Origin: T1Sed10-7 sp047921175
Lineage (GTDB): Bacteria; Actinomycetota; Nitriliruptoria; Nitriliruptorales; Nitriliruptoraceae
Assembly: GCA_047921175.1 (NCBI GenBank)
Contig: JBLRWQ010000040.1
Span: 1-27,794 of the forward strand
Direction: 5' to 3'
DNA: 27,794 nt
The translations under genes were made by a program, and so were the position numbers. Below the pieces are notes generated by a model. It did not search any database. It saw only the letters and a program-made list of their open reading frames with translations, and was not told the origin of the DNA. Below, piece by piece: positions 7,288-15,081 of the stretch. Position 1 is the first letter of the stretch; each line of letters starts with the position of its first letter.

Positions 7288-7297
7288 GGAGGTCGGG

Positions 7298-8557
7298 TCA
7301 GCTCGCGAGTTCCCGCACCAGCGAGCGACCGTGCCGCGCCTCGATCGCCTCCGCGATGCGCCCGACCCCGAGCACCATGGCGGCGGTGCGCAGGTCGAGG
7401 TTGCGGGCCGCGGCGACGGCCCACAGGTCGTCCAGCGAGTGGTGCATCCGGTCGGCCAGCCGTTCGGTGACGTGCCGCGCGCTCCAGCGCTCGCGCCGCT
7501 GGTTCTGCTGCCACTCGAAGCACGACACCGTCACGCCGCCCGCCGAAGCGAGGACGTCCGGGACCACGGTGACGCCCCGATCGGCGAGGATGCGGTCGGC
7601 CGCGGTGGTGACGGGTCCGTTCGCCGCCTCCGCGACCAGCCGGGCCCCCACGCGTTCCGCCTGCGGGGCGTCGATCGCGCCCTCCAGCGCGGCGGGAACC
7701 AGGATGTCGCAGGGGAGCGCCAGGAGGTCGTCCCCGCCGATCACCTCCGCGTCGTGGTGGATCACGGAGCCGGTGGTGGCCTTGGTCACCGAGACGGCGG
7801 CGATGTCGAGGCCCGCCGGGTCGTGGATCGCCCCCTGACTGTCGGACACACCCACGACGCGCAGGCCGTCCTCGGCCAGGAGGCGCGCGAGGTGGGCGCC
7901 CGCGTTACCGAACCCCTGGATGACGACGCGGGCGTCGGCGGCGAGCCCGAGCCGTTCGGCGCTCGCGAGCACGACCGTGCGGCAGCCGGCCGCGGTGGCC
8001 GTGTCCCGTCCGAGCGACCCGCCGGCCTCGATCGACTTGCCCGTGACCACGCCCGGCTGGTGTCGCCCGGTCACCCGGGCGAACTCGTCCGCCATCCAGT
8101 CCATGTGCCGCTGACCGGTGTTGACGTCCGGTGCCGGCACGTCGACCTCGGGGCCGATGCTGCCGGCGATGGCGCGGGTGTAGGAGCGGGTCAGGGACTC
8201 CAGCTCGGCCTCGCTGAGCGGCTTGGGATCGATGGTGATGCCGCCCTTGCCGCCCCCGAGCGGCAGGTCGACCACCGCGGTCTTCACGCTCATCAGCGTG
8301 GCCAGGCCGGACACCTCGGTGGCGGTGACCTCCGGGTGGAACCTCGTCCCGCCCTTGGCCGGGCCACGGGCGGACGAGTGGGCCACGCGGTAGCCGGGCA
8401 CCACCTTGATGGCACCGTCGTCGGCCAGGTAGGGCACCTGGACCGCGAGCGAGCGTTCGGGCTGGTGGAGCGCCTCGCGGATCCGGTCCTCGAGGCCGAG
8501 TTCGTCCGCAGCGGCGTCGATGGCGTCGAGCGCGAGGCGATGGAGGTCGATCGTCAC
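7298..8557 (-). CDS. gdhA: Glutamate dehydrogenase (Glu/Leu/Phe/Val dehydrogenase family)
   Basis: A 419-residue hexameric-type dehydrogenase. Lys68 (GPAKGGTRFH), Lys92 (SVKTAVV), Lys104 (GGGKGGI) and Asp144 (PAPDVNT) sit at the positions of the known substrate and catalytic residues of clostridial GDH (Lys89, Lys113, Lys125, Asp165) with a constant offset of 21. The Rossmann motif VVIQGFGNAGAH is at about 211-222. It interconverts glutamate and 2-oxoglutarate plus ammonia with NAD or NADP; which cofactor cannot be fixed here, and a leucine or other amino acid dehydrogenase is less likely given the length and motifs. The start is GTG 8557, with GAGGGA just upstream. The upstream gap is shared with the divergent DUF302 gene and holds a perfect palindrome at 8662-8680. 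A possible regulator follows downstream. Confidence 0.93.
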   Translation of the reverse strand: MTIDLHRLALDAIDAAADELGLEDRIREALHQPERSLAVQVPYLADDGAIKVVPGYRVAHSSARGPAKGGTRFHPEVTATEVSGLATLMSVKTAVVDLPLGGGKGGITIDPKPLSEAELESLTRSYTRAIAGSIGPEVDVPAPDVNTGQRHMDWMADEFARVTGRHQPGVVTGKSIEAGGSLGRDTATAAGCRTVVLASAERLGLAADARVVIQGFGNAGAHLARLLAEDGLRVVGVSDSQGAIHDPAGLDIAAVSVTKATTGSVIHHDAEVIGGDDLLALPCDILVPAALEGAIDAPQAERVGARLVAEAANGPVTTAADRILADRGVTVVPDVLASAGGVTVSCFEWQQNQRRERWSARHVTERLADRMHHSLDDLWAVAAARNLDLRTAAMVLGVGRIAEAIEARHGRSLVRELAS

Positions 8558-8661
8558 GGTGGTCCCTCGTGTGCTGCGCGCGTGACGATCGGACGGCACA
8601 CGGCGACGCCCGACCCCGCGCGGGGATGGACGACGCGCCGTTGCGTCACGGGAAGGGTAGA

Positions 8662-8680
8662 CGTGAAGCATCGCTTCACG
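8662..8680. promoter_or_regulatory. Perfect palindrome in the gdhA/DUF302 divergent promoter region
   Basis: CGTGAAGC (8662-8669), ATC, GCTTCACG (8673-8680): 8-bp arms with a 3-nt centre, the size of a site for a dimeric repressor. It overlaps a weak TAGACG on the plus strand (8658-8663) that could serve as the DUF302 -10. It lies 105 bp from the gdhA start and 111 bp from the DUF302 start. The nearby XRE-cupin protein is a candidate ligand. Role inferred. Confidence 0.55.
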
Positions 8681-8791
8681 CCACTCGGCAGGTCGGGAAG
8701 CCCCTGGCCGCCGCAGGCGTTGCTGCGAGCGAACGCGGGTCCCGATACCGACCCCGTCGTCGCCAACCGAACCACGACCGAGGAGCTCACG

Positions 8792-9193
8792 ATGGAGCAG
8801 GACCGTTACGTCTTCCGTCAGCGCACCGACCACGACCCCGCCACCGCCGATGCCCGCGTCCGCGAGGCGCTCGCCGCCGAGGGGTTCGGGGTACTCACCG
8901 AGATCGACGTCACCAGCGTGCTGCAGGCCAAGATCGGGGTCGAGGTGGCGCCGTACCGCATCCTCGGCGCCTGCAAGCCCACCTACGCCCACCAGGCCAT
9001 CGGCATCGACCCCGCGATCGGGGGGCTGCTGCCCTGCAACGTCGTGGTCCGTGCCCACCCCGACGGCGGCAGCGAGCTGATCGCGATCGACCCCGCCGCC
9101 ATGATGGGCCTGACCGGGGAGCCGGAGCTCGAGGGCCTCGCCGGGGACGTCGCCGCCGAGCTGCGGCGCGCGCTGGAGGCAGCCGCGGCCTGA
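8792..9193 (+). CDS. DUF302 domain protein
   Basis: A 133-residue protein that is nearly all one DUF302 domain: GFGVLTEIDVTSVLQAKIGV, YRILGACKPTYAHQAIGID, IGGLLPCNVVVR, IAIDPAAMM. The two cysteines in GACKP and LPCNV are family positions. No enzymatic function is established. There is no signal peptide, so it is probably cytoplasmic. ATG 8792 has AGGAGCTCACG upstream, a good ribosome site. It is transcribed away from gdhA and ends 13 bp before the convergent hdeD gene. The long leader (over 100 bp if transcription starts at the palindrome) leaves room for regulation. Confidence 0.9.
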   Translation: MEQDRYVFRQRTDHDPATADARVREALAAEGFGVLTEIDVTSVLQAKIGVEVAPYRILGACKPTYAHQAIGIDPAIGGLLPCNVVVRAHPDGGSELIAIDPAAMMGLTGEPELEGLAGDVAAELRRALEAAAA

Positions 9194-9206
9194 CCCGTCG
9201 GGCCGG

Positions 9207-9830
9207 TCAGCCCTCGGACGCTGGCTCCGCGGCGGGCTCGTCGGTGGTCGCCGGCTGGTCCGAGGCGTCGCTGGTCGGCACGGCCATCGCGTGGGCCTGT
9301 CCGAGCCGCCACTGGCCGACCAGCAGCGTGCTGGCGCCGTCGAGCAGCAGCTGGACACCGAGTGCGGCACCGAGGAACCAGCGTGCCGAGCCGGGCCAGG
9401 CGAGCAGCAGCAGGAGCCCGAGCACCGCGCCGACGGTGCCGCCGTAGAGCAGCACCGCGGTCGGGGTGCCCGGCTGGAACGCCAGCACCAGGCGGAGCAC
9501 GCCGCCGAGGAGCAGCAGCGAACCGGCCACCCAGGTCAGCGTCGCCAGGGTCGCGGTCGGGTTGGCGACGAAGCCGGCGCCGAGCACGCCGGTGACCACC
9601 CCGAAGGCCAGGTTCCAGCGCCGGGCAGGATCGGTCCAGCCCAGCACCGCCGCGCCGATCAGCACGATCCCGGCGACCAGCAGCATCCAGCCGAGGAACA
9701 GGGCGGAGACGGTGGTCGCCAGGCCCACGTGGGCGAGCACGACGACGCCGGCGACCATCGTGAGGGCACCGAAGAGGCCGTCCCACCCGGTCCGCCGTCG
9801 CTCCAGCACCAGCTGGACGGCTGCGTCCAT
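9207..9830 (-). CDS. HdeD/DUF308 family membrane protein
   Basis: A 207-residue integral membrane protein with six predicted helices in three pairs, for example FGALTMVAGVVVLAHVG, LFLGWMLLVAGIVLIGAAV, FGVVTGVLGAGFVANP and LLLLGGVLRLVLAF, followed by an acidic 30-residue tail rich in Ala/Glu/Pro. This is the HdeD/DUF308 pattern. E. coli HdeD is linked to acid resistance at high cell density; here the role is unknown. ATG 9830 is chosen because GGAGG lies 7 bp upstream. A TAGCGT box lies at 9884-9889. The gene is convergent with the DUF302 gene and divergent from the SulP transporter. Confidence 0.82.
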   Translation of the reverse strand: MDAAVQLVLERRRTGWDGLFGALTMVAGVVVLAHVGLATTVSALFLGWMLLVAGIVLIGAAVLGWTDPARRWNLAFGVVTGVLGAGFVANPTATLATLTWVAGSLLLLGGVLRLVLAFQPGTPTAVLLYGGTVGAVLGLLLLLAWPGSARWFLGAALGVQLLLDGASTLLVGQWRLGQAHAMAVPTSDASDQPATTDEPAAEPASEG

Positions 9831-9883
9831 CCTCCACCCTCCGTCGCACACCCCTCGGCCGTCGTGCGGGCCGACCGCCCGAG

Positions 9884-9889
9884 ACGCTA
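9884..9889 (-). promoter_or_regulatory. TAGCGT -10 box, HdeD
   Basis: TAGCGT on the minus strand, 53 bp before ATG 9830, inside the 132-bp divergent gap with the SulP gene. It faces the opposite way to the plus-strand copy at 9934-9939. Confidence 0.35.
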
Positions 9890-9933
9890 CTGCACCGAGG
9901 TGGTCGTCCCGTCCCGGCGGGTCCGTCGCCGGC

Positions 9934-9939
9934 TAGCGT
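9934..9939 (+). promoter_or_regulatory. TAGCGT -10 box, SulP transporter
   Basis: TAGCGT on the plus strand, 23 bp before GTG 9963. The predicted start site (about 9946) would give a leader just long enough for the GGGAGGGG ribosome site. No -35 is evident. Confidence 0.4.
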
Positions 9940-9962
9940 GCGGACCGGTGGGAGGGGTGCCG

Positions 9963-11771
9963 GTGGAGCGGTCCTCGTGGTGGCGTGCGCCGTCGTTCCC
10001 GGCGCGCGACTGGCTGCGCGCCTACGAGCGTGACCGGTTCGGTCGCGATGCCATGGCTGGGGCGATCGTCACCGCGCTGGTCGTGCCGCAGGCGCTCGGC
10101 TACGCCGCGATCGCCGGTGTCCCGGTCCAGGTCGGGCTGTACGCGATCCCGGTCGCCCTGGTCGCCTACGCCCTGCTCGGGTCGTCGCCGCACGTGAGCG
10201 TCGGGCCCGTGTCGACGGTGTCGGTGGTGTCCGGTTCGATCGTCGCGGCCCAGGCCGGGGGTGACCCCGACCGGGCGGTGGCGCTGACCGTCGCGCTGGC
10301 GCTGCTCTCGGGGCTCTTCCTCGTGATCGCTGGGCTCCTGCGGACCGGCTGGGTGGCGGAGTTCCTGTCCAAGCCCATCGTCAGCGGGTTCGTCTTCGGC
10401 CTGTCGATCGTGATCGTCGTCGGTGAGATCCCGTCCCTGCTCGGGCTCACCCCGGAGCGCGGGACCGTCCTCGTCCGGCTCGTCACCCTCGCGCGCGACG
10501 TGTGGTCCCTGGACCCGCTCACCGCAGGGATCGGGCTCGGCAGCCTCGTGGTGCTGGTCGCCGGCGCGCGCGTGGCCAGGCAGGTGCCCTGGGGGCTGCT
10601 CGTGGTCGTGGCCACGCTCACCGCATCGCACCTGCTCTCCTTCGCCGACCGCGGGATCGCGGTGGTGGGTGAGGTCCCGCGCGGGATCCCGATCCCGGGC
10701 CTGCCCGCGCTGACGTGGGCGGAGGTCACGGCGCTGGTGGTGCCCGCGGCGGGGCTCGCGCTGGTCGGGCTCGCGGAGAGCCTGAGTGCCGCGCGCCTGT
10801 TCGCCGCCGAGGGTGGCTACCGCATCGACACCGATCAGGAGTTCATCGCCACCGGCGCCGCCAACCTGGCGTCGGGACTGTTCGGCGGGCTCGGCGTCGC
10901 CGGCAGCCTGTCGAAGACCGCTGCGGTCGTCCGTGCCGGCGGGTCAAGCCAGGCAGCGAGCCTGGTCGCAGCGCTGCTCAGCCTCGGGGTGCTGCTGCTG
11001 CTCGCCCCCTCGCTCCGTGCGCTGCCCCGGGCGGTGTTGTCTGCCGTCGTGATCCACGCCGTGTGGGGTCTGATGGACACGGCCGCGCTGCGTCGCTACG
11101 CGCGGATCCGCAACAACGATCTCGTCGCCGCGCTCGGAGCGCTGCTCGGCGTGATCGTCCTGGGCACGCTGGCCGGACTCCTCGTGGCGGTCGCGATGTC
11201 GTTGCTGGGTCTGGTCTACCGCGCCAGCCGGGTCGAGGTGGAGGAGCTCGGGCGGATCGCGGGCGAGAAGGCCGCCTGGGGCTCGATCGAGCGCCACCCC
11301 GAGCGTGAGCGTGTCCCGGGCATCCTGCTGCTGCGGCTCAGCGCCCCGGTCTTCTGGGTCAACGCCAGCGCCGTCGAGGAGCAGGTGATCGCGCACGTCG
11401 ACGAACGCGCGGGGCTCCGGGCCCTGATCCTGGACCTCGAGGCGACCGACCAGCTGGACACCACCAGCACGGACATGCTGCACCACCTGCTGGGCCGGCT
11501 GCGGCGCCGGGGGGTGGACCTGTACCTCGTCCGTGTCATGTACCAGGCCCGGGTCGTGCTGAAGCGGTCCGGCCTGCGTGACGAGATCGGCGACGACCAC
11601 CTCTGGCGCACCATCTCGGAGGGCGTCAGGCGGGCCAAGCACGACCTGCAGGAGGCCACGGGGCAGGGGTCGGAGGAGGCCGAGCAGCACGTTCCGGACG
11701 ACCTCGAGCAGGAGCGCGTGGCCGTGGACCTGGACCGCGGGTCGGAGGCTGCGAGCGTCGAGGGGTCCTGA
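9963..11771 (+). CDS. SulP-family inorganic anion transporter with STAS domain
   Basis: A 602-residue SLC26/SulP transporter. The N-terminal 400 or so residues are membrane helices and contain the family signature GAIVTALVVPQALGYAAIAG and VSVGPVSTVSVV. A cytoplasmic STAS domain follows at about residues 450-560 (ILLLRLSAPVFWVNASAVEE, ALILDLEATDQLDTTS). The tail is acidic. Substrates in this family include sulfate, bicarbonate and other anions, taken up by symport; the sequence does not choose between them. There is no SulP-linked carbonic anhydrase or sulfate assimilation gene next door. GTG 9963 is preferred because GGGAGGGG lies 5 bp upstream; GTGs at 9948 and 9957 are in frame too. The next gene, a histidine kinase, has its own promoter-like box. 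Confidence 0.92.
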   Translation: MERSSWWRAPSFPARDWLRAYERDRFGRDAMAGAIVTALVVPQALGYAAIAGVPVQVGLYAIPVALVAYALLGSSPHVSVGPVSTVSVVSGSIVAAQAGGDPDRAVALTVALALLSGLFLVIAGLLRTGWVAEFLSKPIVSGFVFGLSIVIVVGEIPSLLGLTPERGTVLVRLVTLARDVWSLDPLTAGIGLGSLVVLVAGARVARQVPWGLLVVVATLTASHLLSFADRGIAVVGEVPRGIPIPGLPALTWAEVTALVVPAAGLALVGLAESLSAARLFAAEGGYRIDTDQEFIATGAANLASGLFGGLGVAGSLSKTAAVVRAGGSSQAASLVAALLSLGVLLLLAPSLRALPRAVLSAVVIHAVWGLMDTAALRRYARIRNNDLVAALGALLGVIVLGTLAGLLVAVAMSLLGLVYRASRVEVEELGRIAGEKAAWGSIERHPERERVPGILLLRLSAPVFWVNASAVEEQVIAHVDERAGLRALILDLEATDQLDTTSTDMLHHLLGRLRRRGVDLYLVRVMYQARVVLKRSGLRDEIGDDHLWRTISEGVRRAKHDLQEATGQGSEEAEQHVPDDLEQERVAVDLDRGSEAASVEGS

Positions 11772-11775
11772 CGGC

Positions 11776-11781
11776 TAGCGT
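11776..11781 (+). promoter_or_regulatory. TAGCGT -10 box, histidine kinase
   Basis: TAGCGT starting 5 bp after the SulP stop and 46 bp before GTG 11828, which suggests the kinase has its own start of transcription. No -35 is recognisable. Confidence 0.35.
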
Positions 11782-11827
11782 GCCCGGGTCCACCGTTGGT
11801 CCGCCACCCCACCCGACGGGAGGTCCC

Positions 11828-13129
11828 GTGCAGGACGTGTCCGCCACGGCCGCCGGGTCGACACCGAGCCTCGAACGCGCGTTGCTCGACCTTGCGGTCG
11901 GCTTCGTCAACGTGCCGCTGGAGGAACTCGATGCGGCCGTGGACCGCACGTTGCGCACGATCGGGGAGCTCAGCGGGGTGGCCCGGACCTACCTGTTCAC
12001 CTACGACTGGGAACGCCTCACCTGCACCAACACCCACGAGTGGTGCGCGCCCGGCGTGCGATCGGTCATGGGGCAGCTGCAACAGAGCGACATCTCCGAA
12101 CTGACGGCGTGGATCACCGCGCACCGGGCCGGCCGGCCCGTGTACCGGCCGGATACCACCGATCCGACCCTGGACGCCGCGGAACGCGCCGAGTGGGCCG
12201 CCCAGGGCATCACCGCACTGCTGACGATCCCGCTGATGCGCCGCGGCGCCTGTGTCGGCTTCGTCGGGTTCGACGTGGTGGACGGTCCCAAGCACTGGTC
12301 CGAGCGGGACCGCGAGGTGCTCGGTGTGCTCGCGGAGCTGCTGTCCAACGCCGAGGAGCGGCGCGAGCTCGAACGGCTCCAGCGTGCCACCGAGGAGCTC
12401 GCCGCTGCCAACGCGCAGCTCGGGGCCTTCGCAGGTGCGGTCTCCCACGACCTCAAGGCCCCGCTGAGCACGATCCAGGGGATGCTCGCCCTGCTGGAGA
12501 CGGGCCGGGTCCCCGCCGAGCGCCGGACCGAGCTGCTCGAGCGCTCCATCGCCGCAGCCCAGCGCATGGCGGAGATGATCGACCGGCTGCTCGACTATGC
12601 CGCCGCCGGCCGGGAGATCGGGACACCAGAGGAGGTGTCGCTGGACCGGGTGCTGGCGATCGCCCGCGACCACGTCGAGGCCGACCTCGACGCGCGGGGT
12701 GCCGAGCTCGAGATCGCACCGCTGCCGAAGGCCCTCGGCGACGAGGTCCGCTTGGTGGAGGTGTTCCAGAACCTCCTGTCCAACGCGGTCGTCCACGGGC
12801 CGGACGGGTGGAAGCCGGCGGTGCGGGTGCGTGGTCACCGGCACGGCGACACCGTCACCGTCACCGTCGCCGACAACGGGCCGGGGATCGCACCGGCCAG
12901 CCGTGCACGCGTGCTGCGGTCCTTCGAGCGGGGGCCCGGCATCGACCGGCCGGGCTCCGGGATGGGGTTGCCGATCTGTGCCCGCATCGTGGACGCGCAC
13001 GGGGGCAGCATGGAGCTCGGTGACAGCTCCCTCGGCGGGCTCGAGGTCACGGTGCACCTCCCGGTGGCCCGGCAGCCGGTCGTGGGGTACGCGGAGGACC
13101 GCACCGGCGCGTCACCGCGTTCAGGCTGA
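11828..13129 (+). CDS. GAF-domain sensor histidine kinase (orphan, soluble)
   Basis: A 433-residue kinase without membrane segments. A GAF domain spans about residues 20-175; CTNTHEWCAPGV is the CxNTHEWC pattern seen in GAF sensors of this type. A short coiled coil (178-200) leads to HisKA with the phosphorylation site His207 in AVSHDLKAPLSTIQ. The ATPase domain has the N box FQNLLSNAVVHG, G1 box DNGPGI and G2 box GSGMGLPICARIV. It should autophosphorylate in answer to a cytoplasmic signal and pass phosphate to a response regulator, but no regulator gene is adjacent. GTG 11828 is preceded by GGAGGT; an upstream start at 11780 has no such site. The last 9 bp overlap the convergent glutaminase gene. 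Confidence 0.9.
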   Translation: MQDVSATAAGSTPSLERALLDLAVGFVNVPLEELDAAVDRTLRTIGELSGVARTYLFTYDWERLTCTNTHEWCAPGVRSVMGQLQQSDISELTAWITAHRAGRPVYRPDTTDPTLDAAERAEWAAQGITALLTIPLMRRGACVGFVGFDVVDGPKHWSERDREVLGVLAELLSNAEERRELERLQRATEELAAANAQLGAFAGAVSHDLKAPLSTIQGMLALLETGRVPAERRTELLERSIAAAQRMAEMIDRLLDYAAAGREIGTPEEVSLDRVLAIARDHVEADLDARGAELEIAPLPKALGDEVRLVEVFQNLLSNAVVHGPDGWKPAVRVRGHRHGDTVTVTVADNGPGIAPASRARVLRSFERGPGIDRPGSGMGLPICARIVDAHGGSMELGDSSLGGLEVTVHLPVARQPVVGYAEDRTGASPRSG

Positions 13130-14194
13130 GTCCGGGTCGTCCATGCGGGGGCTGCCGGCCTCCAGCGCCCCGACGTCGATCGCCGGCTCGGCGGCGGGCG
13201 GTGCGGCCGTCAGCAGCGCGTCCTCCGCCTCGGTGGCGAAGACGTGCAGGCCCAGGCGTGCCGACAGCTCGCGGCAGACCGCGACACCACGCACGCTGTT
13301 GCCGTAGCGATCGAGCCCGGGGGAGGCGACCGCGATCCCCATCTTGCCGGGGATGACCGCCAGGATCAGGCCGCTGACGCCGCTCTTGGCCGGGAACCCG
13401 ACCTCGAACACCCACTCGCCCGCGTAGTCGTACATGCCGCAGGTCTGCATGACGCTGAGCACGTCCCGGACCCGGCGGCGCGGCAGCGCCTGCTCGCCGG
13501 TGACCGGGTTCGTCCCGCCGGCCGCCAAGGTCGCCGCCATCGTCGCCAGCTGGCTCGTGGTCACGTGCACGCTGCACTGCTGCAGGTAGGCGGTCAGGAC
13601 CGGCTCCACCTCGCCGGACAGCATCCCCGCGCTGCGCAACAGGTAGGCCGTGCCCCGGTTGCGGTCGGCGGCCGCGAGCTCGGCTGCCAAGGTGGCCCCG
13701 TCGACGACGAGCCGGTCGTCGCCGGCGAAGCGCCGCAGCGTGTCGAGCACCCGTGCGAACCGCTCCGCCGGGTCGGCGCCGGCGACCAGGCTCGTGGTCA
13801 CCAGCGCCCCGGCGTTGACCATCGGGTTGTAGGGCCGCATCGACCGTTCGTCGACCCGGAGCGCGTTGAAGGCGTCCCCCGAGGGCTCGACCCCGACGCG
13901 GGCGAGCACCGCCTGTGGGCCGAGGTCCGCGAGGACCCGGCCGTAGGTGAACACCTTCGCCACCGAGTGCAGGGGCACGGCGCGGTCGTGGTCGCCGACG
14001 GCGTGGTGGTCCCCGTCCACGGTGACCACGGCGATCGCGAGCCGGTCCGCATCGGCGCCGACCGAGGCCGCGGGGAGGTAGCCCGAACCGGAGCGGTAGA
14101 CCCGCTCGTCGGGTCCGAGGGGCCGCGCCGCGATGCGCTCATGGAGCGCCGCGAGCCGCTCGTCGATCCGCCGTCGGGTGGTCGAGGTGGTCAT
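13121..14194 (-). CDS. glsA: Glutaminase (serine-dependent, beta-lactamase fold)
   Basis: A 357-residue glutaminase A that hydrolyses glutamine to glutamate and ammonia. The catalytic SxxK is present as Ser77-Lys80 in LHSVAKVFTYG. Other family motifs are RPYNPMVNAGALVTTSLV (Asn127), RNRGTAYLLRSAGML, and EVGFPAKSGVSGLILAVIPGKMG. Usual length is about 305-330, so there are modest terminal extensions; the C-terminal acidic tail is not conserved. The ATG overlaps the stop of the DUF1028 gene (ATGA), so this is the third gene of a coupled operon. Its product is the substrate of the glutamate dehydrogenase encoded about 5 kb to the left. The 3' end overlaps the histidine kinase gene by 9 bp. Confidence 0.93.
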   Translation of the reverse strand: MTTSTTRRRIDERLAALHERIAARPLGPDERVYRSGSGYLPAASVGADADRLAIAVVTVDGDHHAVGDHDRAVPLHSVAKVFTYGRVLADLGPQAVLARVGVEPSGDAFNALRVDERSMRPYNPMVNAGALVTTSLVAGADPAERFARVLDTLRRFAGDDRLVVDGATLAAELAAADRNRGTAYLLRSAGMLSGEVEPVLTAYLQQCSVHVTTSQLATMAATLAAGGTNPVTGEQALPRRRVRDVLSVMQTCGMYDYAGEWVFEVGFPAKSGVSGLILAVIPGKMGIAVASPGLDRYGNSVRGVAVCRELSARLGLHVFATEAEDALLTAAPPAAEPAIDVGALEAGSPRMDDPDSA

Positions 14195-15081
14195 CGCGGT
14201 AGCAGGCGGTCGACGACGCCCTCGGGTAGTAGGCCTGCCGGCGCGAAGCGGCGGGCGGCCGTCGCGTAGTCCGGAGCGTGCTCGTGCAGCGCCGCGGCCA
14301 GCCGCAGCGCCTCGTCCTGGTTCCCGCCGACCAGCTCGGCTACGGCCCGCCACCAGGCCAGATCCGGGTCGCTCCGGGCGTCCGGGACCTCGGCCGGGAG
14401 CGCCGCCAGGGCCGCCTCCCCGTCACCGTCCATGGCCAGCTCGAAGGCCTCGACGGTGGCGTGGTAGCGCCGGGTGTGCTCCACGAGCCGGCGCAGCTCC
14501 TGGACGGGTTCGGGGTGGTCGTCGACCCTCAGGTCGAGAAGGCGGTCATGCCACGGCCGGCCCGAGGGCTCGGCGCAGACCACCTCGATGGCCGCGGACC
14601 GCCGGCCACGCAGGTCCCCACCCGCGCCCTCCGCGGCCTCCAGCGCCGCGAGCAGGCGGCCCGCCAGCCGGCCGTCGGTGGTCTCGTAGGCCGCGAGCAT
14701 CGCCTCCCAGACCCGGGGCGAGCGGACCAGGTTGGCGAGCACCACCACCCCGTCCCCGACGAGATGGCCGGCCGCCTCGACGCAGGCCGCTCCGGTGGTG
14801 GCCGCCACCTCGCCACGGGCGTCGACGATGCCGACCTGTCGCCGCTCCGGGTGGGGGTCGACGGTGGTCAGCGCGCGGATCGCCTCCGTCGCGGTCAGCC
14901 CGGCCCGCAGCGCGTGGAGCCCGAGCTCGCCGTACATCGGCTCGCCCATGGACTGGGTCGCGACCGCGCCGACCCCGGGGATCGCCCAGGAGACGCTGGA
15001 GCCGACCGCGAACGCCTGCGACTGGGTGGCGACCCCCATGGTCCCGTCCCTGGGGTCCCGGGCCACGATCGAGTAGGTCAT
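14191..15081 (-). CDS. DUF1028 family protein
   Basis: A 296-residue protein. The N-terminal 200 residues are DUF1028: MTYSIVARDP, GVATQSQAFAVGSSVSWA, GAVATQSMGEPMYGELGL, then GEVAATTGAACVEAAGHLVG and GRRSAAIEVV. The family resembles Ntn-hydrolase (proteasome-like) folds in its start, but its substrate is unknown. The C-terminal 90 residues are helical and rich in Ala/Leu/Glu (EAFELAMDGDGEAALAAL, DEALRLAAALHEHAPDYA), like a small TPR-type repeat; some family members carry extra C-terminal domains here. It overlaps the molybdopterin gene upstream and glutaminase downstream by four bases each, so all three are made together. A processing or amidohydrolase role would fit the context but is only a guess. 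Confidence 0.85.
   Translation of the reverse strand: MTYSIVARDPRDGTMGVATQSQAFAVGSSVSWAIPGVGAVATQSMGEPMYGELGLHALRAGLTATEAIRALTTVDPHPERRQVGIVDARGEVAATTGAACVEAAGHLVGDGVVVLANLVRSPRVWEAMLAAYETTDGRLAGRLLAALEAAEGAGGDLRGRRSAAIEVVCAEPSGRPWHDRLLDLRVDDHPEPVQELRRLVEHTRRYHATVEAFELAMDGDGEAALAALPAEVPDARSDPDLAWWRAVAELVGGNQDEALRLAAALHEHAPDYATAARRFAPAGLLPEGVVDRLLPR

Noticed and set aside
5987..7288. Long plus-strand open frame opposite the KaiC-like regulator.
   Set aside because: No recognisable domain and Arg/Gly/His-rich composition; the minus-strand gene has clear HTH and cupin motifs and a strong ribosome site.
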